A stretch of 32,947 nucleotides of DNA, from the NCBI GenBank assembly GCA_934371475.1, contig CAKRNX010000007.1, positions 1 to 32,947 on the forward strand. The letters run 5' to 3'. Shown here in pieces: positions 14,400 through 22,104 of the stretch. The stretch comes from an uncultured Lachnospiraceae bacterium (GTDB taxonomy: Bacteria > Bacillota > Clostridia > Lachnospirales > Lachnospiraceae). Both the position numbers and the translations under genes were made by a program. Numbering within the stretch: position 1 is the first letter of the stretch; every line of letters starts with the position of its first letter. The notes under the pieces were generated by a model. The model saw nothing but the letters and a program-made list of their open reading frames with translations. It did not search any database and was not told where the DNA came from.

Positions 14400-15448
14400 T
14401 CTCCGTATATCTCACCAATATTTTCTGCTGTAACAGGAATACATTTTGTATAAATCTCCCCGGCTGTCCCGGCCGTTTCACCGGACGCCGCGATCTCAAT
14501 ACTGACTCTTCCCATCTGCGCATAATCCTGCATCATAATCAGATCAATTTTTCCGTTTTTAAGCGCGTTTACCACTGCTTCCTCACAGTCAAAACAGGCC
14601 GTGTATGGTCTGTTTTCTGTTTTTGACTCCATAACCTGAGCCGCAGCTACGCTGGAAGACCCGTCAAGACAGACCACGGTATTGATTTCTGCATTGTGTT
14701 CCAGCACCTGTTCGATTTCTTTTCTGGCTGAAATCACATTTTCTGACAGAACCTCCGTGACCGCAACCGATATCTGCTTCTGAGCGGCTTCTTCCTGTAC
14801 GCCGCTCTGCCTGTCCATAATTCCGCCGTGCGTGTAAGTCATAAAAACAGCGACGCAGGGATGTTCCACCGACGCGCTCACATCATCTATAATCTGCACG
14901 CCGGCTTCCCGGTTATCCGTGCCCACAAAAGCTCTCCTGTCCTCCGGATTCTCCATGTCATGATCTATCACAATCAGCTGAAGCGATGACTCTTTCATCC
15001 GCTCAATCGCCTCTTCACACTCGCCTTCCGCGGTTCCGCCAAAAGATATCAGATAATCCTTCTGCATGGCAATCGCCGTGTCCACACATTTCTCGAAATT
15101 CATTCCCGAAAAATCTTCATAATAATACCAGGAAAATTCCAGATGTTCCTCCTGATCGGCTCTTTCCTGCATACCCTGAAGAAATTTGGAAGATATATCG
15201 CTCTCCGCCGGCAAAAACGAAACAACCCGAACCGGATCTTCTTCCTGGCCTCTTGTCTCCTCTGCACAGAACGAACCGGCCGCGGCCAGCGCTGCCAGTC
15301 CAAAACTCAAAGCCCCTGCTGCAAACACCGACATTCCTGACCTGCGCCTGCACGGCAGCCGCCGGATATCTGTGCCGGTCCGGCTGCCTGACTCGTTATT
15401 CGCGGGAAGCACACTTTCTTTTCGTATTCCTTTTTTTATTTCTTTCAT
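14396..15448 (-). CDS. Membrane-anchored periplasmic-binding-protein-like sensor component (system 2)
   Basis: Ribose-binding-type (Peripla_BP_4) protein and first gene of the second three-component operon. A basic cytoplasmic stretch of 38 residues precedes a hydrophobic helix (about 40–60, Ala/Gly/Leu-rich). Phe precedes the Cys at 61, so no lipobox; it probably stays as a signal anchor or is cleaved by signal peptidase I. The binding fold shows IDHDMENPEDRRAFVGTDN, with VGTDNREAG at 175–183, the same motif as in the system 1 protein. An internal ATG at codon 39 is an alternative start that would give a conventional signal peptide. No ABC permease or ATPase is nearby, supporting a sensing role. 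No clear promoter lies between it and trkH, only the intergenic repeat. Confidence 0.87.
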   Translation of the reverse strand: MKEIKKGIRKESVLPANNESGSRTGTDIRRLPCRRRSGMSVFAAGALSFGLAALAAAGSFCAEETRGQEEDPVRVVSFLPAESDISSKFLQGMQERADQEEHLEFSWYYYEDFSGMNFEKCVDTAIAMQKDYLISFGGTAEGECEEAIERMKESSLQLIVIDHDMENPEDRRAFVGTDNREAGVQIIDDVSASVEHPCVAVFMTYTHGGIMDRQSGVQEEAAQKQISVAVTEVLSENVISARKEIEQVLEHNAEINTVVCLDGSSSVAAAQVMESKTENRPYTACFDCEEAVVNALKNGKIDLIMMQDYAQMGRVSIEIAASGETAGTAGEIYTKCIPVTAENIGEIYGE

Positions 15449-15467
15449 GTTATCTTCTCATACTTTC

Positions 15468-15540
15468 AAGAATGCCCTGGTATTCTTGCTGCGAGGTACG
15501 CGTCATGCGTCTGCATGACATATTTCTTCTGCGCACCTTG
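15468..15540 (+). repeat. Two-hairpin intergenic repeat, near-complete copy
   Basis: Hairpin 1: AAGAAT / ATTCTT with an extra G·U pair. Hairpin 2: outer GAGGTACGC with GCGCACCTT (one wobble, one mismatch) enclosing inner GTCATGC-GTCT-GCATGAC. It fills nearly all of the 105-base gap between trkH and the system 2 operon, antisense to both. Sequence closely matches the copy at 20037–20108. Confidence 0.85.
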
Positions 15541-15553
15541 GCATCTATAAATT

Positions 15554-16993
15554 TTACCGGTTTCTCCATGTTCTCCAGGAGAACAGAATCAGAACCGGGA
15601 ACAGCTCCAGTCTGCCCGCCAGCATATCAAAGGTCAGCACTACTTTTGACAGCGTGGAATACGCGCCAAAGTTGGCTGCCGGGCCTACACCCGCCAGACC
15701 GGGCCCGATATTGTTCAGAGTTGCGGCTACCGCGGTAAAGTTTGTCTCAAAACCAAAGTTATCCAGAGATATAATCAGCATGGATGTCACAAAAATAAAC
15801 AGATACGCCATGATAAATACATTGACTGACCGCAGCACGGTGTGTTCCAACTGATGTCCATCCACCTTGATCTTTTTTACATTATTCGGATGAACAAAGT
15901 AATCCAGCTCTTTGACTACCGTCTTGAAAATAATCACAATTCTGGATACTTTGATGCCTCCGCCCGTACTGCCTGCGCAGGCACCCACAAACATCAGCAG
16001 CACCAGCACTGTTTTGGAAAAAGATGGCCACAGATTAAAATCCGTGCTCGAAAAACCGGTCGTTGTGATAATGGATCCCACCTGGAATGCCGCATCCTTG
16101 ACTGCCAGCCCTGTACTGCTGTACATTCCGCTGATATTGATGCTGATCAGCACAATGGAAGCAGCAATAATCGACAGATAAACGATCACTTCCGAGCATT
16201 TGAGAATCTCTTTAAACTTTTTCTTGTAAATCAGATAATACACATTGAAATTGATGCCGAACAGGATCATAAACACAGTCACAATCACCTGCTGAGCGAT
16301 CGTGTAATCTCCCATGCTGGAATTCCTGATACCAAAACCTCCGGTGCCGGCTGTGCCGAATGTCGTTGTCAGCGCGTCAAACACCGGCATTCTCGCCACC
16401 ATCAGGCACAGGAACTGGATCAGTGTGATCATCAGATACATTACATACAGTGTCACCGCCGTGTGCTTTACCTTGGGAACCAGCTTTTTTACAGATGGCC
16501 CAGGGCTCTCCGCCTTCATCAGGTACATGTTGCTCCCGCCCGCCAGCGGTACAACCGCAATCACAAACACCAGCACGCCCATACCGCCGATCCAGTGCGT
16601 AAAGCTGCGCCAGAACAACAGACATTTCGGCAGAACCTCCACATCCGACAGAATACTGGATCCTGTGGTCGTAAATCCGGATGCCGTCTCAAACACCGCA
16701 TCTACCATATGCGGAATATAACCAGAAATCCGAAACGGAAGCGCTCCGAAAATACTCATCACAAACCACGCCAGTGCTACAATGACAAAACCTTCCCTTG
16801 CGTAGATCGTCTTTTTTTGGGGCTTCCGGAAAACCGCCAGTATTCCCAGTGCCAGACAGATCACAATCGTTGTCAGAATACTCATGCCGGCCCACTCCCC
16901 GTAGATCAGGGCGACCACAAGTGAAGGCAGCATAAATAGCGCCTCAAAATTTAAAATCATTCCCAGCACATAAAAAATCATTCCATAATTCAT
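15554..16993 (-). CDS. trkH: TrkH-family potassium uptake channel subunit
   Basis: Integral membrane K+ translocating subunit. Four M1-P-M2-like repeats are visible through their selectivity-filter loops: TTTGSS near 108–113, TAGTGGFG at 214–221, TTTGFSS at 310–316 and NNIGPG at 427–432. The gating-loop segment GACAGSTGGGIKVSR is at 337–351. At 479 residues it has the usual TrkH length. It lies 10 bases downstream of trkA, its cytoplasmic regulatory partner, in one operon. The ribosome site is weak (GATGAG-like), suggesting coupling to trkA translation. An intergenic repeat follows the stop codon immediately; I see no other terminator. Confidence 0.95.
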   Translation of the reverse strand: MNYGMIFYVLGMILNFEALFMLPSLVVALIYGEWAGMSILTTIVICLALGILAVFRKPQKKTIYAREGFVIVALAWFVMSIFGALPFRISGYIPHMVDAVFETASGFTTTGSSILSDVEVLPKCLLFWRSFTHWIGGMGVLVFVIAVVPLAGGSNMYLMKAESPGPSVKKLVPKVKHTAVTLYVMYLMITLIQFLCLMVARMPVFDALTTTFGTAGTGGFGIRNSSMGDYTIAQQVIVTVFMILFGINFNVYYLIYKKKFKEILKCSEVIVYLSIIAASIVLISINISGMYSSTGLAVKDAAFQVGSIITTTGFSSTDFNLWPSFSKTVLVLLMFVGACAGSTGGGIKVSRIVIIFKTVVKELDYFVHPNNVKKIKVDGHQLEHTVLRSVNVFIMAYLFIFVTSMLIISLDNFGFETNFTAVAATLNNIGPGLAGVGPAANFGAYSTLSKVVLTFDMLAGRLELFPVLILFSWRTWRNR

Positions 16994-17003
16994 CTCATTT
17001 GCC

Positions 17004-18365
17004 CTACTTTGCCGCCAGAATATCGTTCACATCATTCAGCCCTTTCTGAGCTGTAATCACCACCACAGTATCTCCTTTCTGAAGCACATCCTTGCCTCGC
17101 GGCAGAATGATCTGCCCCTTACGGTTGATGCAGGCCACCAGGATCCCCGGCTTGATCGGCAGATCCTGCAGAGAGACATTCGGCATCCGGAAATTATCCC
17201 GGATCACAAACTCCAGTGCCTCCGCCTTGTTATCCATGATCCGATGCAGCGTCTCTACATTGCTGCCGATAGAATTCTTCATAGCGCGCGCATACTGAAG
17301 AATGTATTCTGCCGTAATATCTCTCGGATAAATCGTAGTGTCAAGATCCAGACTCTCAATCACCTCGTCAAATACAAACCGGTTAATCTTTGTCACAGTC
17401 TTCCGGCATCCGCACTTTTTAGCGTACAGGGACAAAATGACATTCTCTTCATCGAAATCCGTCAGTGCGACAAATCCCTGCGTCTGCGCCAGTCCTTCTT
17501 CTTCCAGCAGCTGCTTGTTTGTGCCGTCTCCGTGAATAATCGTTGCTTTTGGCAGGATCTCGCACAGCTCCTCGCACCGCTCCATGCGCTTCTCCAGGAT
17601 CTTGACCTGGATCCCGGAGGACGACAGGATCCTTGTCAGATAGTAGGCAATCTCTCCGCCGCCCACGATCAGCACATTTTTCACCTGATTCGTCTGGATC
17701 CCGATTTTCTTGAAAAACTGGCTCTCGTCTTTGGCCGTTGCCACAATAGAGATCACATCCCCGGTTCTGAGCACATCATCGCCCTTGGGAATCATAATAT
17801 CACGGCCCCGCTCTACGGTACAGATCAGCACGTTGCACTTTACCTTATTGTGCAGTTCTGTCAGCGTCAGATTATGCAGTACCGAGTCCTCCGGAATCCT
17901 GAAACGGAGCAGCTCCACCCTGCCCCGGGAGAACGTATCGATATCAATCGCTGACGGGAACTTCAGCACACGGGCAATCTCCATGGCCGCCGCCAGCTCC
18001 TGGTTGATCACCATAGCCAGCCCCAGCTCTTCCTTGATAAAATTCAGTTCATCATTGTATTCCGGATTGCGCACGCGGGCAATCGTGTGACAGTTACCTG
18101 CTTTTTTTGCAATCAGGCAGCACAGCAAATTCAGTTCGTCAGACCCTGTCACTGCAATCATCAAATCCGCGTGCTCAATATCTGCCTCCAGCTGCACGCA
18201 GTAGCTGGCGCCGTTTCCCACACTTCCCATGATGTCGTACTGGTTACACAGCCGCTCCACTACGTCTTCCTTCTTATCAATAATAGTAATATCATTGCCT
18301 TCCTGGCTCAGCACGGATGCCAGAGTTTCCCCTACTTTTCCGCAGCCTACAATAATAATTTTCAC
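17004..18365 (-). CDS. trkA: TrkA regulatory subunit of potassium uptake, two RCK domains
   Basis: Cytoplasmic NAD(H)-binding gating protein for TrkH. Two tandem TrkA_N Rossmann domains: GCGKVG at 7–12 and GGGEIA at 235–240. Each is followed by a TrkA_C domain (about 140–215 and 370–453). Length of 453 residues and the duplicated RCK layout identify TrkA and not the single-domain KtrA. Start is GTG at 18365 with AGGAGGAG 4–6 bases upstream. First gene of the trkA–trkH operon. It is preceded by a long leader of about 190 bases from the promoter at 18561–18589. Confidence 0.96.
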   Translation of the reverse strand: MKIIIVGCGKVGETLASVLSQEGNDITIIDKKEDVVERLCNQYDIMGSVGNGASYCVQLEADIEHADLMIAVTGSDELNLLCCLIAKKAGNCHTIARVRNPEYNDELNFIKEELGLAMVINQELAAAMEIARVLKFPSAIDIDTFSRGRVELLRFRIPEDSVLHNLTLTELHNKVKCNVLICTVERGRDIMIPKGDDVLRTGDVISIVATAKDESQFFKKIGIQTNQVKNVLIVGGGEIAYYLTRILSSSGIQVKILEKRMERCEELCEILPKATIIHGDGTNKQLLEEEGLAQTQGFVALTDFDEENVILSLYAKKCGCRKTVTKINRFVFDEVIESLDLDTTIYPRDITAEYILQYARAMKNSIGSNVETLHRIMDNKAEALEFVIRDNFRMPNVSLQDLPIKPGILVACINRKGQIILPRGKDVLQKGDTVVVITAQKGLNDVNDILAAK

Positions 18366-18560
18366 TTTTCTCCTCCTGAATCACGGCGTCCGACCGTATT
18401 TTATCCTGACCGGATACACACTTTCTGTACTCACCGACCTCTGTCAATCATACAGAAACGGACATACACTCTGTAATCCTCTTTACAGCCTGCTCACAGG
18501 CATCGACATCCCTCTCTGCTCTGCATTCACAGCCTGGCCTGCGGCTGTATCGATTGAACT

Positions 18561-18589
18561 ACTATAGCACCTTTTTTCTTATATTTCCA
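18561..18589 (-). promoter_or_regulatory. Promoter of trkA–trkH with a long leader
   Basis: TGGAAA (18584–18589) and TATAGT (18561–18566) on the minus strand with a 17-base spacer. The leader of about 190 bases contains hairpins such as CAGCC..GGCTG and ACGG..CCGT. I could not match it to the c-di-AMP (ydaO) riboswitch or another known class. Confidence 0.55.
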
Positions 18590-18594
18590 GTGAA

Positions 18595-19998
18595 TTATCC
18601 GCACCATGCACGGTACAGCCGTTCCACGACCATTCCCATCTGCTCCGACTCCAGCCCGGAATAGTTCACTATCACCGTTCCGGCATCCCTTTCTGCATCA
18701 TGACAGTACTGCGAAAGGCAGGAAATCCTCACTCCCTGCGCCGCAGCCCGCTCTGCGAGTTCCGCATCACCTAAACTCGTATCCAGCCGCATCAGAAAAT
18801 GCAGTCCCGCATCGGCTCCCAGGATCTTCACCTTCTCACCCAGCGGACTGTCCTGAATACATTGCACCAGCGTATCCCTCTTTGTCCGGTAAAAATTCCG
18901 CATCCTGTTAATATGCTTTTCAAAATGCCCTCTCCTGATAAATTCTGCCAGCGTATACTGTTCAAAATTAGACACTGTACAGGAATAAAATCCCAGCTGC
19001 TGCCGGAACTGCTCCAGAAGCTGCGGCGGCAGTACCATATAGCTGATACGGATCGTGGATGTCAGACTTTTTGTAAATGTATTCATATAAATCACCCGCC
19101 CCTGACTGTCAATGCTCTGCAGCGGTGGGATCGGACGGCCGGCCAGCCGAAACTCACAGTCATAATCGTCCTCAATGATGTAATGCCCCGGCTTCTCCTG
19201 CGCCCATCCAAGCAGTTCATAACGACGCCCTATCGGCATCGTCACTCCGGTAGGAAACTGATGAGACGGTGAAATGTGAATAATATCCGCACCGCTCTCC
19301 CGCAGTGCTTTCACCTGCACGCCTTCTGCATCCATGGGAATGTAAACCGTCCTGACCCCGTAGCTTTGGTAAACGCTGCCTACCTTGCGATAGCCAGGAT
19401 CTTCCGCCGCATACATCTGCCGCTGCCCCAGCAGCTGGATCAGCAGGCCATACAGGTACTCCGTTCCCGCTCCGATCAGGATCTGCTCCGGCTCTACCCT
19501 CATTCCCTGGTACTGAAGCAGATACTCCGCGATTGCCTCACGCAGCGCCATCACGCCGCCGCCCGGCGCGTTGGTCATCAGCTCCTCCCTGTTCTTTGAC
19601 AGCACTTCCCGCATCAGCCTCGCCCAGATCGCAAACGGGAACTGCTCTGGACTCGTGCGGCTGCTGACAAGATCCGCCTGCAGCTCAGTCTCCTGTGTTC
19701 CAAATTTCGGCACCTTCTGTGCCGGCTCAGTCTGTCCGGGCGTCAGCAGATACTGATTGATCTTCGCTACATAATAGCCAGATCTCGGTACCGGCTGCAA
19801 ATATCCTTCCGCCACCAGCTGAGCATAGGCATTTTCCACCGTAATCGTGCTGACTCCCAGATTCTTGGCAAAACTGCGCTTTGAAGGCAGCTTTTCCCCC
19901 GCAGACAGTCTCCCCTCTACAATATCCCGTTTAATTCTCCTGTACAGATATTCGTACAGACTGTCGCCTCCCAGATTCTCAAATGAATACGTCAGCAT
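18595..19998 (-). CDS. MocR/PdxR-type GntR regulator with aminotransferase-like domain
   Basis: Transcription regulator that probably senses pyridoxal phosphate. The winged helix of the GntR family lies at about 10–78 (EKLPSKRSFAKNLGVSTITV). A fold-type I aminotransferase-like domain covers 110–467, with the PLP-binding Lys K310 in NTFTKSL and the PLP-ring Asp region IIEDDYD (274–280). Length 467 is typical of MocR. I start at ATG 19998 because AGGGGAAATT precedes it. A longer frame begins at 20061 but its first codons lie within the intergenic repeat. It is divergent from a pyridoxamine kinase gene, the classic setting of PdxR regulators, so control of vitamin B6 salvage is likely. Its own promoter overlaps an inverted repeat, suggesting autoregulation. 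Confidence 0.92.
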   Translation of the reverse strand: MLTYSFENLGGDSLYEYLYRRIKRDIVEGRLSAGEKLPSKRSFAKNLGVSTITVENAYAQLVAEGYLQPVPRSGYYVAKINQYLLTPGQTEPAQKVPKFGTQETELQADLVSSRTSPEQFPFAIWARLMREVLSKNREELMTNAPGGGVMALREAIAEYLLQYQGMRVEPEQILIGAGTEYLYGLLIQLLGQRQMYAAEDPGYRKVGSVYQSYGVRTVYIPMDAEGVQVKALRESGADIIHISPSHQFPTGVTMPIGRRYELLGWAQEKPGHYIIEDDYDCEFRLAGRPIPPLQSIDSQGRVIYMNTFTKSLTSTIRISYMVLPPQLLEQFRQQLGFYSCTVSNFEQYTLAEFIRRGHFEKHINRMRNFYRTKRDTLVQCIQDSPLGEKVKILGADAGLHFLMRLDTSLGDAELAERAAAQGVRISCLSQYCHDAERDAGTVIVNYSGLESEQMGMVVERLYRAWCG

Positions 19999-20036
19999 AA
20001 TTTCCCCTTCTGATATGGCCTCCGGCAAGCATTGCA

Positions 20037-20108
20037 GAGGTGCGCAGAAGAAATATGTCATGCAGATGCATGACGCGCACCTCGCAGCAAGAATGTCGGG
20101 GCATTCTT
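20037..20108 (-). repeat. Two-hairpin intergenic repeat, complete copy in the regulator leader
   Basis: Hairpin 1 is AAGAATG / CATTCTT. Hairpin 2 has a perfect 9-pair outer stem (GAGGTGCGC 20037–20045 with GCGCACCTC 20075–20083) and a 7–8-pair inner stem GTCATGCA / TGCATGAC. The element lies between the predicted regulator transcription start and its start codon, so it would be transcribed in the 5' leader. Confidence 0.88.
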
Positions 20109-20139
20109 AAATTTTTTATAGCCACACAAACCTATCATG

Positions 20140-20168
20140 ATTATAATATACGCAGAAAAACCTGTAAA
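20140..20168 (-). promoter_or_regulatory. Promoter of the MocR-type regulator gene
   Basis: TTTACA (20163–20168) and a perfect TATAAT (20140–20145) on the minus strand, spacer 17 bases. Predicted leader is about 135 bases and contains the structured repeat. Confidence 0.75.
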
Positions 20169-20219
20169 GAATCCTGTCAGAACGTTTAAAGACAGCATGA
20201 CCGGCAGACACTTTACAGG
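20161..20219. promoter_or_regulatory. Inverted repeats between the regulator and kinase genes
   Basis: CCTGTAAAG (20161–20169) and CTTTACAGG (20211–20219) are perfect inverted repeats 41 bases apart. Inside them CTGTC (20174–20178) and GACAG (20191–20195) form a second pair. The first arm covers the -35 box of the regulator promoter. A MocR-type dimer could bridge such arms. Confidence 0.5.
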
Positions 20220-20243
20220 ACTGCATCCCCGCCCAACGATATC

Positions 20244-20270
20244 GCTTTTCACAGTTGAAGCAGGGGACTT
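20244..20270 (+). repeat. 27-base direct repeat, copy 1 (before the pyridoxamine kinase gene)
   Basis: Begins GCTTTTCACAGTTGAAGC and continues CAGGGGACTT. It matches 25 of 27 bases of a copy at 24388–24414 in the same orientation. Each copy can form a small GCTT..AAGC hairpin. Confidence 0.75.
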
Positions 20271-20314
20271 ACTTGATTCGATTGACCTGTTCAAAACGAA
20301 AGGAACCTTCCATC

Positions 20315-21151
20315 ATGAAACGAATTGTTACCGTCCAGGATATTTCCTGCGTGGGAAAATGCTCTCTCACCGCAGCTCTGCCCGTCATCTCCGCCATGGG
20401 CGTAGAAACCTGTATCCTTCCTACCGCCGTCCTCTCCGCCCACACGCTGTTCCCCCACCCGGTCATCACGGATCTGACTGACCAGATCCTGCCCACCATC
20501 ACACATTGGAAAGAACAGGGCATTACATTTGATGCCATCTACACCGGATATCTGGCAGACAGCCGTCAGATTGATCTGGTGATCCGGCTGATCCGGGAAT
20601 TTGGCGCATCCGATGTGCCTGTCATCGTAGATCCGGCCATGGCAGACAATGGAACGCTCTACGCAGGATTTTCCGATGAATTTCCGATGGAAATGCTGCA
20701 TCTGTGCCGCCATGCCGACATCATTCTGCCCAACATCACTGAAGCCGCACTCATGACCGGGATCGAATACCGCAAAGACGGCGGAGAAGCTTATCTGAAA
20801 GAACTGCTGCTGGCGCTCTCTGACCGGCTGGAGTCCAGAACTTCTTACCTGATCCTCACCGGCGCTTCCCTGACCCCCGATCAGACCGGGATCCTGGGAC
20901 TGGAGCGGCAAAGCGGACGCATCTTTCAGGTACAGCAGCCCAAAATTCCCACTGTTTTCCACGGCACAGGGGATCTGTTCGCCAGCACATTTACCGGCGG
21001 CCTGATGCGCGGCCTGTCCGTCGAGCGCGCACTTTCGCTGGCCTGCAGTTTCACCGCACACGCCATCGAAGCGACTGTGAACGACCCACACGCCCGGACT
21101 TACGGCGTCAACTTTGAGGAAGCACTGCCCTGGCTTACAGAACAGCTGTAA
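20315..21151 (+). CDS. pdxY: Pyridoxamine/pyridoxal kinase
   Basis: Phosphorylates pyridoxal, pyridoxine or pyridoxamine with ATP in vitamin B6 salvage. Ribokinase-like fold of 278 residues. Visible marks are SCVGKCSLTAALPV near 11–24, the YTGYL segment at 76–80, DPAMADNG (106–113) and the anion-hole/catalytic motif GTGD (217–220), where D220 is the base. The frame is open from 20255, but ATG 20315 matches family N-termini (MKRIVTVQDISCVG) and has AAAGGAA about 9 bases upstream. Divergent from the MocR/PdxR-type regulator that probably controls it. The folate operon promoter lies about 60 bases beyond its stop codon, so it is likely a separate transcript. Confidence 0.93.
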   Translation: MKRIVTVQDISCVGKCSLTAALPVISAMGVETCILPTAVLSAHTLFPHPVITDLTDQILPTITHWKEQGITFDAIYTGYLADSRQIDLVIRLIREFGASDVPVIVDPAMADNGTLYAGFSDEFPMEMLHLCRHADIILPNITEAALMTGIEYRKDGGEAYLKELLLALSDRLESRTSYLILTGASLTPDQTGILGLERQSGRIFQVQQPKIPTVFHGTGDLFASTFTGGLMRGLSVERALSLACSFTAHAIEATVNDPHARTYGVNFEEALPWLTEQL

Positions 21152-21206
21152 AAGCAAAGAGCAGCGAAATGTTTTTCCAAGAAAGACTTGTACTTTACCG
21201 GCTTTG

Positions 21207-21215
21207 TGCTATAAT
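21207..21215 (+). promoter_or_regulatory. Extended -10 promoter of the folate operon
   Basis: TGCTATAAT is a perfect extended -10 element (TG at 21207–21208, TATAAT 21210–21215). The upstream TTGTAC (21188–21193) is a poor -35 box with a 16-base spacer. Predicted start near 21222, giving a leader of about 310 bases before folE. Confidence 0.7.
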
Positions 21216-21267
21216 AAGGCGTGAACTTCGGATCCCTTCCCGGATTCGACATACCAAAAGAATAATA

Positions 21268-21366
21268 TGCAAAATAGGTTTTCATGCGTCAAGTGTTTGG
21301 CGGATGGGGAGTTGCCGCTGAAACGAAAAGACAAGATCTTACGATATGGAAACCGCACCCGTTGCA
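21268..21366 (+). promoter_or_regulatory. Tetrahydrofolate-riboswitch-like leader element upstream of folE
   Basis: Closing helices: TGCAA with TTGCA (21268–21272, 21362–21366) and GGTTTTCAT with ATGGAAACC (21277–21285, 21346–21354, one G·U). Next is GCGTCAAGTG (21286–21295), close to the conserved GCGUUAAGUG of the THF-I class. A hairpin GGCGG-ATGGGGAGTT-GCCGC follows (21299–21318), resembling the conserved GAAUGGGAUGUC loop region, then ACGAA. Loop bases AUGGG can pair with CCCGU at 21358–21362 as the expected pseudoknot. It sits before a folate operon and is followed by a terminator. Family assignment is from memory of the consensus, not a model search. Confidence 0.6.
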
Positions 21367-21382
21367 GCAATATAAGATATAC

Positions 21383-21445
21383 GCATCTCGTATTGTGCTA
21401 GGCATGGATCAGTCATATGTTCTCACAATCGGAGATGCTTTTTTT
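21383..21445 (+). terminator. Attenuator terminator between the leader element and folE
   Basis: GCATCTC..ATTGTG (21383–21397) pairs with CACAAT..GAGATGC (21424–21438), a two-part stem followed immediately by seven T. CAATA at 21368–21372 could instead pair with TATTG at 21391–21395, breaking the stem; this gives a candidate antiterminator next to the riboswitch-like fold. Confidence 0.75.
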
Positions 21446-21533
21446 ACGAAAGCAGTCTCCGCACCCCTTCAGATAATATCTGCCGTCAGGCTGTCTATCT
21501 GTCGGGCCATTTTGAAAGGAGTCTGTTTTTATT

Positions 21534-22091
21534 ATGATGGATGAAGAAAAAATCAAACAGGGTATCCGGCTGCTCCTTGAGGGCATCGGAGAAGACGTCA
21601 ACCGTGAAGGCCTTCTGGAAACTCCCGACCGGATCGCCCGCATGTGCAACGAGATCTACGGCGGACTGTACGAGGAGGCCGATCAGCATCTGGCCAAACA
21701 GTTCACCGCTGAGAATAACGAACTGGTAGTAGAGAAAGACATTACTTTCTACTCCACCTGCGAACATCATCTGCTTCCCTTCTACGGGAAAGCCCACATC
21801 GGCTACATTCCCAACGGTAAAGTAGTCGGCTTAAGCAAGCTGGCCCGCACTGTGGATGTCTATGCGCGCCGCCCTCAGATCCAGGAGAAGATGACCGCCC
21901 AGATCGCCGATGCACTGGAGCGCTGCCTCAATCCGCAGGGCGTGATGGTAATGATTGAGGCTGAGCATACCTGCATGACCATGCGCGGCATCAAAAAGCC
22001 CGGATCCAAAACTGTGACTACCGTGACCCGCGGCTGCATGAAAGATAATTACGAACTGCAGAAAATGTTTATGCAGATGGTTCGTCAGTAA
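21534..22091 (+). CDS. folE: GTP cyclohydrolase I
   Basis: Converts GTP to 7,8-dihydroneopterin triphosphate, the first step of folate synthesis. The 185-residue cytoplasmic enzyme shows the zinc/active-site motif STCEHHLLPF (C76, H79) and HTCMTMRG (C147), plus GLSKLAR at 99–105 and PQIQEKMT at 114–121. N-terminal helical part GEDVNREGLLETPDR is typical. ATG 21534 follows AAAGGAG at 12 bases, rather long; ATG at 21537 is the alternative. First gene of folE–HD–folP–folBK, under the long leader with riboswitch-like fold and terminator. The next gene starts 13 bases after its stop. Confidence 0.97.
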   Translation: MMDEEKIKQGIRLLLEGIGEDVNREGLLETPDRIARMCNEIYGGLYEEADQHLAKQFTAENNELVVEKDITFYSTCEHHLLPFYGKAHIGYIPNGKVVGLSKLARTVDVYARRPQIQEKMTAQIADALERCLNPQGVMVMIEAEHTCMTMRGIKKPGSKTVTTVTRGCMKDNYELQKMFMQMVRQ

Positions 22092-22104
22092 ATAGGAGGA
22101 TCTT

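Noticed and set aside
15842..16924. Plus-strand open frame of 360 codons opposite trkH
   Set aside because: His/Gln-rich antisense translation caused by codon bias of the membrane protein gene.
21216..21260. tmRNA-like GGATTCGACAT string in the folE leader
   Set aside because: No matching tRNA-like 3' end with CCA and no tag reading frame follow; the folds fit a folate leader better.
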